Of a DNA stretch of 28,722 bases, positions 14,832 to 22,496 are shown piece by piece. Below the pieces are notes generated by a model. That model was not told where the DNA came from. It did no database searches and saw nothing but the letters and a program-made list of their open reading frames with translations. The translations under genes were made by a program, and so were the position numbers. Position 1 is the first letter of the stretch; each line of letters opens with the position of its first letter. The stretch is from the NCBI GenBank assembly GCA_000717735.1, contig JOBE01000071.1:1-28722 (forward strand), given 5' to 3'. Origin of the DNA: Streptomyces griseoluteus. GTDB taxonomy: Bacteria; Actinomycetota; Actinomycetes; Streptomycetales; Streptomycetaceae.

Positions 14832-15133
14832 ACGGTTTCCTTCCAGCATCGCTCGCACAGGTGACCACGCGGGCGAAATCGTGCCCCTGGCGCTGGTCTC
14901 CGACATACAGGGTCACAGGAGACACGGGCCCGTGGTGCTGTGGGCGGCATACGACGGACGGCTGTTGAGTTGTGCGGGGGTTGTGCGCCCCTGAGGGTGC
15001 ACGGGTGCCGTATGCGGGGCCTGACGGAAGCAAGACTCTGCCGGACAGCCGTACCGCAAGGCAATTCCCCGTTGCGTGTGAAAGCTCACACCTGGGTGGG
15101 GCAGGTGTTTTGGGCGATCCTGCGGACAGCGGA
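14832..15133 (-). other. Long upstream region of the transglycosylase-like gene
   Basis: About 300 bases without a credible gene lie between the transglycosylase start and the phoH terminator. It should hold the promoter and a 5' leader. A GTGTGA-N4-TCACAC palindrome lies at 15076-15091 (listed separately). A small imperfect hairpin (GGCACGATTTCGCC on the minus strand, near 14874-14887) lies close to the start. I looked for the c-di-AMP (ydaO) riboswitch that controls several Streptomyces wall hydrolases and did not find its conserved core. Confidence 0.5.
15076..15091. promoter_or_regulatory. Candidate Crp-type palindrome
   Basis: GTGTGAAAGCTCACAC is a perfect palindrome apart from its symmetric centre. 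It fits GTG-N6-CAC, the core reported for Streptomyces Crp sites, about 245 bases upstream of the transglycosylase-like gene. It could be an operator for an unidentified regulator instead. Confidence 0.4.
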
Positions 15134-15173
15134 GCGCCGCCCGGCTAAGCTCCTGGGCTTTGCCGGGCGGCGC
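15134..15173 (-). terminator. Terminator of the PhoH-family gene
   Basis: A 12-bp GC stem (15134-15145 with 15162-15173) is extended by an inner AAGC/GCTT pair around a six-base loop. It begins 37 bases after the minus-strand stop at 15210. Confidence 0.85.
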
Positions 15174-15209
15174 CAACTTCCGTACGCGGACGGAAGGGTG
15201 TGAAACGGG

Positions 15210-16535
15210 TCAGATCTGAACGTCCTCCAGCATCTCCGTCACCAGCGCGGCGATCGGGGAGCGCTCCGAGCGGGTGAGGGTCACGTGCGCGAACAGCGGA
15301 TGCCCCTTCAGTTTCTCGACCACGGCGACGACTCCGTCGTACCGGCCGACCCGGAGGTTGTCCCGCTGGGCGACGTCATGGGTCAGCACGACCCGCGAAT
15401 TCGCCCCGATACGGGACAGAACGGTCAACAGGACGTTCCGCTCCAGGGACTGGGCCTCGTCCACGATGACGAACGCGTCGTGCAGCGAACGCCCCCGGAT
15501 GTGGGTGAGCGGCAGGACCTCCAGCATCCCGCGGCCGAGCACCTCCTCGATGACCTCACGGCTCGCGACCGAGGACAGCGTGTCGAAGACGGCCTGGGCC
15601 CACGGGCTCATCTTCTCGGACTCGCTGCCCGGCAGGTACCCGAGCTCCTGGCCGCCGACCGCGTACAGCGGACGGAAGACCATCACCTTCTGGTGCTGAC
15701 GGCGCTCCAGGACCGCCTCCAGGCCCGCGCAGAGCGCGAGCGCGGACTTGCCGGTGCCGGCCCGGCCGCCCATGGAGATGATGCCGACGTCCGGGTCGAG
15801 GAGCAGATCGAGCGCGATCCGCTGCTCGGCGCTGCGGCCGCGGAGCCCGAAGGCCTCCCGGTCGCCGCGGACCAGCCGTACGTTCCCCTCTGCGGTGATC
15901 CGGCCGAGCGCCTTGCCCCGCTCGGACTGGAGCACCAGGCCCGTGTGGACCGGAAGCTCGGCGGCCTCCGGCACGTACAGCGACTCCTGGTCGTAGAGCA
16001 GGTCCACCTGCTCGCCGGAGAGCGCGAGCTCGGACATCCCGGTCCAGCCGTTGGCGTCCGTGATGGCCAGTTCGGCGCGGTACTCCTCGGCGAGGAGCCC
16101 CACCGAGGAGGCCTTGATGCGCAGCGGCAGGTCCTTGGAGACGACCGTGACGTCGTACCCCTCCGCCTGGAGGTTCCGCGCGACCGCGAGGATCCGTGAG
16201 TCGTTGTCCCCCAACCTGTAGCCGGCGGGCAGTACGCCGGGGTCGGAATGGTTGAGTTCGACACGCAGGCTGCCGCCCAGGTCCCCGATGGGGAGCGGGG
16301 CGTCCAGACGCCCGTACCGCACCCGGAAGTCGTCCAGGAGGCGCAGGGCCTGCCGGGCGAAGTAGCCGAGTTCGGGATGGTGCCGCTTGGCCTCCAGCTC
16401 CGTCACCACGACGATCGGGAGCACTACCTCGTGCTCCTCGAACCGGGAGAAGGCGTTGGGGTCGGCCAGCAGGACGCTGGTGTCGAGAACATAGGTGCGC
16501 CGGTCGGAAAGGCGGCGCTTCGTGCTGGTCACCAC
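15210..16535 (-). CDS. PhoH family PIN domain-ATPase (YlaK/PhoH2 type)
   Basis: A 441-residue cytoplasmic protein joining an N-terminal PIN ribonuclease domain to a PhoH P-loop ATPase. The PIN part (about 12-150) starts [12 protein letters not shown] with the first catalytic Asp and continues with VTELEAK and [11 protein letters not shown]. The ATPase part has Walker [12 protein letters not shown] (about 255) and Walker [12 protein letters not shown] (about 361), followed by a sensor region [11 protein letters not shown]. In mycobacteria the same two-domain PhoH2 is an RNA helicase/ribonuclease. Start: GTG 16535, with a second GTG immediately after; a GAGGGGG site lies about 11 bases upstream. 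Transcribed alone. Confidence 0.93.
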   Translation of the reverse strand: MVTSTKRRLSDRRTYVLDTSVLLADPNAFSRFEEHEVVLPIVVVTELEAKRHHPELGYFARQALRLLDDFRVRYGRLDAPLPIGDLGGSLRVELNHSDPGVLPAGYRLGDNDSRILAVARNLQAEGYDVTVVSKDLPLRIKASSVGLLAEEYRAELAITDANGWTGMSELALSGEQVDLLYDQESLYVPEAAELPVHTGLVLQSERGKALGRITAEGNVRLVRGDREAFGLRGRSAEQRIALDLLLDPDVGIISMGGRAGTGKSALALCAGLEAVLERRQHQKVMVFRPLYAVGGQELGYLPGSESEKMSPWAQAVFDTLSSVASREVIEEVLGRGMLEVLPLTHIRGRSLHDAFVIVDEAQSLERNVLLTVLSRIGANSRVVLTHDVAQRDNLRVGRYDGVVAVVEKLKGHPLFAHVTLTRSERSPIAALVTEMLEDVQI

Positions 16536-16831
16536 GGAAGGACAGACCCCCTCGGAAGACCCCTGTGAGGTCGGGGTGCGACGGAACCGGTGTCGCTGCG
16601 GAATGGGACCGGGCTCAGGCCGCGCTGCGCGGGCCGAACCACGGCCCTCCGCTTCTCCCGTACGTGTCCCGCACGGTCGTCCTGGTGCAAGGGGCCTCCC
16701 GGGTGGCGGTCTCCGTGCCGCTCACTTCACCAGGGATATGCCCCTGAACAGGGGCTGTCATGCCAAGGCATATGACGACGTGTTCATGAACACGAGGTGA
16801 TCGGTTCCGACCGGGTCCGTGGCGTCCGGTC
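16536..16831. other. phoH upstream / prenyltransferase downstream region, no gene
   Basis: About 296 bases between two minus-strand genes. Features seen: a perfect 16-bp palindrome CGTGTTCATGAACACG (16779-16794), a tight CCCCTG-AA-CAGGGG hairpin (16741-16754) and a weak GACCGG/CCGGTC hairpin (16809-16831) next to the prenyltransferase stop. On the minus strand an ATG in the palindrome opens only nine codons and lacks a ribosome site, so I do not call it a gene. The region presumably contains the phoH promoter. Confidence 0.5.
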
Positions 16832-17593
16832 TCAGGTCCCGTAACGCCGGTGCCGCGCGGCGTAGTCGCGCAGCGCCCGCAGGAAGTCGACCTTGCGGAA
16901 GGCCGGCCAGTGGACCTCGCAGAAGTAGTACTCGGAGTGGGCGCTCTGCCACAGCATGAAACCGGACAGGCGCTGCTCGCCGCTGGTACGGATGACCAGG
17001 TCGGGGTCGGGCTGCCCGCGCGTGTACAGGTGCTCCGAGATGTGCTCGACGTCCACGATCTCGGCGAGCTCCTCGAAGCTCGTGCCCCGGTCCGCGTGCT
17101 CCAGGAGCAGCGAGCGGACCGCGTCCGCGATCTCCTGCCGGCCGCCGTACCCCACCGCCACGTTCACGAGTATCCCCGTGTTGGCGTGGGTGGCCTGCTC
17201 GGCCTCCTTGAGCACCGACTGGGTCCGGGACGGCAGCAGGTCCATCGTGCCGACGTGGTTCACCCGCCAGCGGCCGTCGGCGGCGAGCGAGCGCACCGCG
17301 TTCTCGATGATGCCGAGCAGCGGCACGAGCTGCTCCTCGGGCCGGTTCAGGTTGTCCGTGGAGAGCATCCAGAGCGTGACGACCTCGACGTCCGTCTCGG
17401 CACACCAGCCCAGCAGCTCCTGGATCTTGTCCGCGCCGGCCTTGTGGCCCTGCTCGGGGGTCCCCCCGGACGCCTTGGCCCAGCGGCGGTTCCCGTCGAG
17501 GATGACCCCGATGTGCTTGGGCACCTGGGCGTGGTCGAGGCGGCCTTCCACCCGGCGTGCGTAGAGCCCGTACACCAGGTCGCGCAGGTTCAC
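16832..17593 (-). CDS. uppS: Isoprenyl transferase (cis-prenyl diphosphate synthase, UppS family)
   Basis: A 253-residue enzyme that condenses isopentenyl diphosphate units in cis to make polyprenyl carriers for wall synthesis. The phosphate-binding motif HIGVILDGNRRWAK holds the catalytic D33; STDNLNRP, GYGGRQEIADA, DLVIRTSGEQRLSGF and WQSAHSEYYF are the other conserved blocks. The N-terminal NLRDLVYGLYARRV is the usual start of actinobacterial members. GTG 17593 is chosen because GGAGGGG precedes it by about seven bases, whereas the longer frame reads through an 18-bp direct repeat. Product chain length cannot be told from sequence; actinobacteria often carry two such enzymes, so the symbol is provisional. 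Confidence 0.93.
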   Translation of the reverse strand: MNLRDLVYGLYARRVEGRLDHAQVPKHIGVILDGNRRWAKASGGTPEQGHKAGADKIQELLGWCAETDVEVVTLWMLSTDNLNRPEEQLVPLLGIIENAVRSLAADGRWRVNHVGTMDLLPSRTQSVLKEAEQATHANTGILVNVAVGYGGRQEIADAVRSLLLEHADRGTSFEELAEIVDVEHISEHLYTRGQPDPDLVIRTSGEQRLSGFMLWQSAHSEYYFCEVHWPAFRKVDFLRALRDYAARHRRYGT

Positions 17594-17608
17594 TGTTCTT
17601 ACCCCTCC

Positions 17609-17644
17609 ATGCACCGGCGGTCCGCCATGCAGCGGCGGTCCGCA
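17609..17644. repeat. Contiguous 18-bp direct repeat upstream of the prenyltransferase
   Basis: Bases 17609-17626 and 17627-17644 match at 16 of 18 positions (core CGGCGGTCCGC). They lie immediately before the ribosome site of the minus-strand prenyltransferase gene, so in its leader or promoter. Confidence 0.75.
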
Positions 17645-17719
17645 AGCCGCCACACTACTGCGCACGGGCGACGGGCTCCCAGCCCGGGACTGTCACAAGT
17701 ACGTGATAAGCAGAGATAC

Positions 17720-18757
17720 GTGACTGATTCCCCCGTGTACCGCGCCTCCGCGGACCGCTACGACGCCATGGAGTACCGCCGGTCGGGCCGCAGCGGCCTC
17801 AAGCTTCCGGCGATCTCGCTCGGCCTCTGGCACAACTTCGGCGACGACCGGGCGCTCGACAACCAGCGCGCGATCCTGCGCCGTGCCTTCGACCTCGGCG
17901 TGACCCACTTCGACCTGGCCAACAACTACGGGCCGCCGCCCGGCTCCGCCGAGCTGAACTTCGGCAAGCTCTTCGCCCAGGACTTCGCGCCCTACCGGGA
18001 CGAGCTGATCGTCTCCACGAAGGCCGGCTACGAGATGCACCCCGGGCCGTACGGCGAGTGGGGCTCCCGCAAGTACCTGATGTCCTCGCTCGACGCCTCC
18101 CTGAAGCGGATGGGCCTCGACTACGTCGACATCTTCTACTCGCACCGCTTCGACCCGCACACCCCGCTCGAGGAGACCATGGGGGCCCTGGCCTCCGCCG
18201 TCCAGCAGGGCAAGGCGCTGTACGTCGGCGTCTCCTCGTACAACAGCGAGCAGACCGCCGAGGCCGCGCGGATCCTGAAGGACATGGGCGTCCCCGCGCT
18301 CATCCACCAGCCCTCGTACTCGATGATCAACCGCTGGACCGAGGACGACGGCCTCCTCGACACCCTCGAGGACGCCGGCATGGGCTGCATCTCCTTCGTG
18401 CCGCTGGCGCAGGGGCTGCTCACCGGCAAGTACCTGAAGGGCATCCCGGAGGGCTCGCGGGCCACCCAGGGCAAGTCCCTCGACCCGAACCTGCTCTCCG
18501 ACGAGGTGCTGCGGCGGCTCCGTGGTCTCGCGGACATCGCGGGGCGGCGCGGGCAGACCCTGGCGCAGCTGGCGCTGTCGTGGGTCCTGCGGGACGAGCG
18601 GATGACCTCGGCGCTGATCGGCGCGTCCAGCGTCGCGCAGCTGGAGGAGAACGTGGGCGCTCTGGCGGGTGCGCCGCTGACCGCGGAGGAGCTGGTGGAG
18701 ATCGACTCGTTCGCCGTGGACACCCAGGGCACGAACATCTGGGCCGGCCGGGGCTGA
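17720..18757 (+). CDS. Aldo/keto reductase, YghZ-like
   Basis: A 345-residue NADPH-dependent oxidoreductase of the AKR superfamily. N-terminal RASADRYDAMEYRRSG and LPAISLGLWHNFGD closely follow YghZ (L-glyceraldehyde 3-phosphate reductase). The catalytic tetrad is visible as Asp and Tyr in HFDLANNYG, Lys in VSTKAGY and His in FYSHRFDP. The cofactor region is near IGASSVAQLEENVGAL. GTG 17720 is chosen as the start; GTG 17735 is also possible. No strong ribosome site is present, and TACGTGA occurs twice (17700 and 17717) around the start, so the mRNA may be near-leaderless. The natural substrate is not known; methylglyoxal or other toxic aldehydes are likely. Confidence 0.92.
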   Translation: MTDSPVYRASADRYDAMEYRRSGRSGLKLPAISLGLWHNFGDDRALDNQRAILRRAFDLGVTHFDLANNYGPPPGSAELNFGKLFAQDFAPYRDELIVSTKAGYEMHPGPYGEWGSRKYLMSSLDASLKRMGLDYVDIFYSHRFDPHTPLEETMGALASAVQQGKALYVGVSSYNSEQTAEAARILKDMGVPALIHQPSYSMINRWTEDDGLLDTLEDAGMGCISFVPLAQGLLTGKYLKGIPEGSRATQGKSLDPNLLSDEVLRRLRGLADIAGRRGQTLAQLALSWVLRDERMTSALIGASSVAQLEENVGALAGAPLTAEELVEIDSFAVDTQGTNIWAGRG

Positions 18758-18787
18758 GCCCCCCGTCGGGGCCCCGGAAAGAAAAAA

Positions 18788-18823
18788 CGGGCCGGTCCGT
18801 GGGGGGGGATACGGACCGGCCCG
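18788..18823 (+). terminator. Terminator of the aldo/keto reductase gene
   Basis: A 13-bp perfect stem (18788-18800 with 18811-18823) with a G8-containing loop, preceded by A6 and followed by G7TTT, starts 30 bases after the stop. Confidence 0.9.
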
Positions 18824-18970
18824 AGGGGGGGTTTCCACCATAACCCTTCGATACTCGTGTTGCGCGCCACGTACGCCGTACCAACCCTGGCGAATTCACC
18901 GGAGCCCAGTCGGGACAAGGGGCACGGGGCCGTGTGGCGGGTTTGCGCCCCGGCGTGGCGGCGGAGTTCC

Positions 18971-19007
18971 GTCCCTCCCAAGAGGGACCGGCCGGGCAGG
19001 GCCCGGC
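18971..19007 (-). terminator. Tandem hairpins ending the prepilin peptidase gene
   Basis: Two perfect 7-bp hairpins sit side by side: 18991-19007 (three-base loop) and 18971-18988 (four-base loop). The first lies 26 bases beyond the minus-strand stop at 19034. The rest of 18824-18970 shows nothing recognisable. Confidence 0.6.
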
Positions 19008-19033
19008 GTTGACGCGCAGGCCCGCGAGACGCC

Positions 19034-19771
19034 TCAGGGAAGCGCGGTGAACGCGCCGAGGAGCAGACCGAGCAGACCGCCCGCGAGCATGAACGGCCCG
19101 AAGGGGATCGCCGAGGACCGGCCGGCGCGCCGCAGCAGGACGAGACCGAACCCGTACACCGCGCCCAGCAGGAATCCCGCGAAGGCCCCGGTGAACAGGA
19201 CGCCCCAGCCGTACCAGCCGAGGGCCGCGCCCAGCGGCACCGCCAGCTTCACGTCCCCGAAGCCCAGACCGCCCGGGTTGATCAGGAAGAGCCCCAGATA
19301 GGCGCCGCCGAGGACGAGCGCGCCGAGCAGCGCGTGGAGCCAGGAGCCCGCGTCGTACGGGAGGAGCTCGGCGCCTCCCAGGAGCAGCGGGACGGCGACG
19401 GCGAGCGGCAGGGTGAGACCGTCCGGAAGCCGGTGCACGCGCGCGTCGACACTGGCGAGGAGCACGGCGAAGGGCGCGCAGAGCAGCCAGACCGCCAGCT
19501 CGGGCCGGGGCACGCCGGTGGCGGCGGCGAGCGCGGCGCACACGAGGGCGGTGAGCAGCGGCGCGGTGAGCGGGCCGCTGGTCGTCGCGCAGTCCCGTCG
19601 GCCGGGCCCGCCGAGCCAGCCGCGCGCGGGCCCGAGGAGCACGTGCCCGGCGGGACAGCGGTCGCGCCACGGCTCCGCGGACGCCACGGAGAGCCGATAG
19701 GCGGCACGCGGCACGAGCAGGCCGACGGCGGCTCCCCACAGGGCGGCGAGGGTGATCGTCGTGACGTACAC
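19034..19771 (-). CDS. Prepilin peptidase (A24 family aspartic protease)
   Basis: A 245-residue polytopic membrane protease that removes leader peptides from type IV-like prepilins. The catalytic aspartates are D109 in DARVHRLPDG and D173 in the GxGD motif GLGFGDVKLA. Six to eight hydrophobic segments surround them. The N-terminal zinc/methylase region is reduced: only two isolated Cys (RCPAGH and RRDCAT) remain, so methylation may be absent. The GTG at 19771 is accepted with modest confidence since only a weak AGGG is upstream. It stands alone, divergent from a DUF192 gene. A Flp-type pilin 8.2 kb away in this window is a plausible substrate. Confidence 0.92.
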   Translation of the reverse strand: MYVTTITLAALWGAAVGLLVPRAAYRLSVASAEPWRDRCPAGHVLLGPARGWLGGPGRRDCATTSGPLTAPLLTALVCAALAAATGVPRPELAVWLLCAPFAVLLASVDARVHRLPDGLTLPLAVAVPLLLGGAELLPYDAGSWLHALLGALVLGGAYLGLFLINPGGLGFGDVKLAVPLGAALGWYGWGVLFTGAFAGFLLGAVYGFGLVLLRRAGRSSAIPFGPFMLAGGLLGLLLGAFTALP

Positions 19772-19812
19772 GGACGAGACCCTAGGGGCGGGGGGCCGCT
19801 ACGGTCTGCCGC

Positions 19813-20202
19813 ATGGGGAAATGGGCGGACGGGACGGGAACGCTGGGGCTGGCCGCCCTGGAGGTTCCTCTGGAAGTGGCGGCCTCGTACCGGGCGCGGC
19901 GGCGGGGGCTGCTCGGCCGGGACGGGGTGACGGGGGCGTTGCTGATCGTCCGGACGAACAGCGTGCACACCTTCGGCATGCGGTTCGCGATCGACGTGGC
20001 CTATCTGGACCGCGGGCTCAGGGTCCTGTCCGTGGTGACGATGCGGCCGGGACGCCTCGGCATGGTCAGACCGCGCGGCCGGCACGTCCTGGAGGCGGAG
20101 GCGGGCGCGATGGCGGGCTGGGGGCTGCGGCCGGGAGTACGCGTGCGCGTGGATGTCGCGGACGCCACGGACGTCACGGCGGGCCCGACCCGAGCAGAGT
20201 GA
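19813..20202 (+). CDS. DUF192 family protein
   Basis: A 129-residue small protein with the DUF192 (PF02643) pattern: RARRRGLLGRD, GALLIVRTNSVHTFGMRFAIDVAYLD (the conserved HTFGM core) and a C-terminal VLEAEAGAMAGWGL. The biochemical role of the family is unknown; many members are exported, but no signal peptide is present here. The ATG at 19813 has no ribosome site, and TACGGT at about 19800-19805 could be a -10 box giving a leaderless mRNA. Its last 29 bases overlap the 3' end of the convergent mannosyltransferase gene. Confidence 0.92.
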   Translation: MGKWADGTGTLGLAALEVPLEVAASYRARRRGLLGRDGVTGALLIVRTNSVHTFGMRFAIDVAYLDRGLRVLSVVTMRPGRLGMVRPRGRHVLEAEAGAMAGWGLRPGVRVRVDVADATDVTAGPTRAE

Positions 20203-21274
20203 AGGCCCCGTAGGCGGCGGAGGCCAGGGCGAGTCCGGCGAGGACCGGCGCCAGGGCCCGGTTCCGCAGCCGCGCGAGGGCCACGGCGGGCGGGAGCAGC
20301 AGCCCGAAGGCGGGCATCATCAGGCGCGGCCGGGAGCCGAAGTAGGCGGCGCCGACGAGGGAGACGAGGACGACGCCGATCGTGTAGACGAGGACCGGAA
20401 GCGGCTGCCGCTGCCGTACGCACAGCGCGAGCAGCCAGCCGAGCAGCGCGAGCGCCGCGCACAGCCCGAGGGCGGCGGGCCACGGCAGGCCCAGGATGAA
20501 CCCGCCGAGTGCGACACCCCCGTCGATGGAGTTGCCCCAGGCCGCCTGGACGTCGAAGTAGGCGGTGGGAGCGCCCTCGCGGACGCCGACGTACACGACG
20601 TAGCCGAGCCAGCCGAGCGGGGCGATCAGGACCCCGGCCACCGTCCGCAAGGGCAGCCGCCGATCCCGTACGAGCATGACCAGGGCCGCGATCCCGAGGG
20701 CCGCGATCAGCGCGGCGGCCGTCGGCCGGGTGAGCCCGGCGGCGGCGCACAGGACACCGGCCAGAATCCAGCGCCCGCGCAGGACGGCGTACAGCGACCA
20801 GGCGGCGAAGGCGGTGAACAGCGTCTCCGTGTACGCCATCGACTGGACGAACGCGGTCGGGTACACGCCCCAGAGAACGGCGAGCACGACACCGGCCCGG
20901 TGCCCGAACGCCTGCGCGCCGCACCGGTGGATCCCCCAGGCGGCGACGAGCCCGGCGGTCCAGGAGACCAACAGCCCGGCGGTGGCCGCGTCGACGGGCA
21001 GGACGGCGGAGAGGCCGCGCTCAAGGGCCGGGAAGAGCGGGAAGAAGGCCAGGTCGGAATGGACGTCGCCGTTCGGCAGCGTGACCTCGTACCCGTAACC
21101 GTGCTCGGCGATCCGCACGTACCAGACGGAGTCCCAGCGCCCCTTGAGCCGGTGGAGCCCGTCCTCGCCGGTCACGGCGGCGGCGATCGCGAGGACCGCG
21201 AGGCCGATGAGGCGGGTGACGGCGTACCCGCCGACGGCGGCGAGGGTGGTGCGGTCGGGCCTGGTCAGGGACAT
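20174..21274 (-). CDS. PIG-V-like mannosyltransferase family membrane protein
   Basis: A 366-residue GT-C type membrane protein with about nine to ten spans. The first extracytoplasmic loop has GRWDSVWYVRIAEHGY, with the Asp expected to act in polyprenyl-phosphate-mannose-dependent glycosyl transfer, and DLAFFPLFPALER follows. These are the hallmarks shared with GPI mannosyltransferase 2 (PIG-V) and its actinobacterial relatives. It probably uses a lipid-linked sugar outside the membrane; acceptor unknown. ATG 21274 follows GATAATCGGGAAC, which could be both a -10 element and a weak ribosome site. It overlaps the convergent DUF192 gene by 29 bases at the 3' ends. Confidence 0.88.
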   Translation of the reverse strand: MSLTRPDRTTLAAVGGYAVTRLIGLAVLAIAAAVTGEDGLHRLKGRWDSVWYVRIAEHGYGYEVTLPNGDVHSDLAFFPLFPALERGLSAVLPVDAATAGLLVSWTAGLVAAWGIHRCGAQAFGHRAGVVLAVLWGVYPTAFVQSMAYTETLFTAFAAWSLYAVLRGRWILAGVLCAAAGLTRPTAAALIAALGIAALVMLVRDRRLPLRTVAGVLIAPLGWLGYVVYVGVREGAPTAYFDVQAAWGNSIDGGVALGGFILGLPWPAALGLCAALALLGWLLALCVRQRQPLPVLVYTIGVVLVSLVGAAYFGSRPRLMMPAFGLLLPPAVALARLRNRALAPVLAGLALASAAYGAFTLLGSGPP

Positions 21275-21305
21275 GTTCCCGATTATCCCGGGGAGGGCCG
21301 GACGG

Positions 21306-21725
21306 TCAGCCGAGGGGCCTTATACGGACGAACTTCGCGGCCATGACGGGACCGAGCTGCTGGACGATGGCGTGCCCCGGCTCGTGGGGGGAGGGCAGGT
21401 CGCCGAGGAAGGAGGTGACGATGACCTCGTCGATGCCGAGGACCCCGCGACAGCTCTGCTCCTCCAGGAACGCGAGCGTGCGGCGCCAGTCGGCGGACGT
21501 GGCCGGGGCCTCGCCGAGGAAGGAGCGGACGGTGTCCTGGACGACGTCCCAGAAGAACACGTGCGGCAGCACGACCCCCTGGCGGAAGACATGGTCCTCG
21601 TACACGTCCCGGAACTCGGGGATCCGGGCGACGAGGTCACTGACCAACCGCACACTCGGCGTCTCGCCCGGACTTCCGCCCGGCGTCTCGCCCGGCGTCT
21701 CGCTCGACGTTGTCGTCGTCGTCAT
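21306..21725 (-). CDS. Hypothetical protein, 139 aa
   Basis: I do not recognise this family. After a low-complexity Thr/Pro/Gly/Glu N terminus (a repeated ETPG unit from a roughly 12-15 bp DNA repeat, about 21660-21715), the remainder looks like a compact soluble helical domain (VRLVSDLVARIPEFRDVYEDH to the end), with FFWDVVQDTVRSFLG and a single Cys in EEQSCRGVLG. No signal peptide or membrane span is seen. The start ATG 21725 has GGAG about 13 bases upstream; the frame is open further but without a better site. It is separated by 31 bases from the upstream mannosyltransferase start and may be independent. Confidence 0.7.
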   Translation of the reverse strand: MTTTTTSSETPGETPGGSPGETPSVRLVSDLVARIPEFRDVYEDHVFRQGVVLPHVFFWDVVQDTVRSFLGEAPATSADWRRTLAFLEEQSCRGVLGIDEVIVTSFLGDLPSPHEPGHAIVQQLGPVMAAKFVRIRPLG

Positions 21726-21845
21726 CTGTCCAGAATGCTCCCGCCCGGCCGACCTGTCCCTACCTTTGCGCATTCCTGACGACAGCTTTCGGGAGGTTTT
21801 CCACAGGGGGTGCGAAGTATCCCTCTTCCGTGGATCGTTGGGCGT

Positions 21846-22446
21846 ATGTACGAGTTGGCGATCCTCGCCAGGGGCGGGATCCTCCTGACGGTCTGGGCGG
21901 TCGCGGCGGGCTGCCCGCCGGGCCGGCCGGCGGTGCGCCTGCGCCGGGACGGCTGGCAGCGGATCTGCCGGGGCGCGTGGGCGGCCCCGGGGAAAGAGGT
22001 GGACTGGCGGGTGAGGGCGACGGCGCTCCAGTGGCTGCGTCCGGAACTGGTGTGCAGCCACGGGACGGCGGCGGCCCTGCACCGCATCGAACGGCTCGGA
22101 GCGGGCGATCGGGCGGCCGGCCTGCTGGAATTCACCGCACTCCCGCCGACAGGCTCGTCACGAGGAGACCGGATACGGGTGCGCACGACGAGGTATTTGA
22201 CGGACCACGACCGCACGGTCCGCCGGGGGCTGCGGACGACGACCCCGGCGCGCACGGTCGGCGACCTCATACGGGACGCGGGGAGCCGTGAGCACCCGCG
22301 GGGCCCACGAACGGGACGTCGCCCGCTTCAACGCGCTTCAGTCCTGCCCGGAGGCGCGGCGGGTGCTGCGGTTCACGGCGGACGAGGTCTTCCACCGCCC
22401 GGACCGCATGACGGCCACGATCCGATCCGCCTTGGCCATGCTGACA
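21846..22446 (+). pseudogene. Decayed AbiEi-like / DUF559 endonuclease-like protein gene
   Basis: The first 148 codons from ATG 21846 read as the N-terminal part of a common Streptomyces protein with an AbiEi-type antitoxin/HTH start (MYELAILARGGILL, then GWQRICRGAWAAPG and SHGTAAALHRIE, ending TTPARTVGDLIRDAG). The matching C-terminal block (HERDVARFNALQSCPEARRVLRFTADEVFHRP) is present but in another frame, from about 22288. The expected middle, which carries the catalytic Asp region, is missing. This looks like an internal deletion of several hundred bases that also broke the frame. The C-terminal frame has no timely stop and runs into the convergent lipoprotein gene. The extent is approximate; I compare with the family from memory. 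Confidence 0.65.
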
Positions 22447-22496
22447 TCGGCCCGACTTCCGCCGTATTCCTCGGTTCCCCTTCGACGGACGCCGCG

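Noticed and set aside
14832..15133. Possible c-di-AMP (ydaO) riboswitch before the lytic transglycosylase gene
   Set aside because: The gene type and long leader fit, but the conserved GGGGUGAAU-type core and the pseudoknot elements were not found on reading the minus strand.
16759..16788. Nine-codon ORF (MNTSSYALA) on the minus strand
   Set aside because: No ribosome site, too short to judge, and its ATG is part of a palindrome that explains the sequence equally well.
16779..16794. SOS (LexA) box
   Set aside because: The half-sites are GTTC-N2-GAAC, the reverse of the actinobacterial GAAC-N4-GTTC arrangement.
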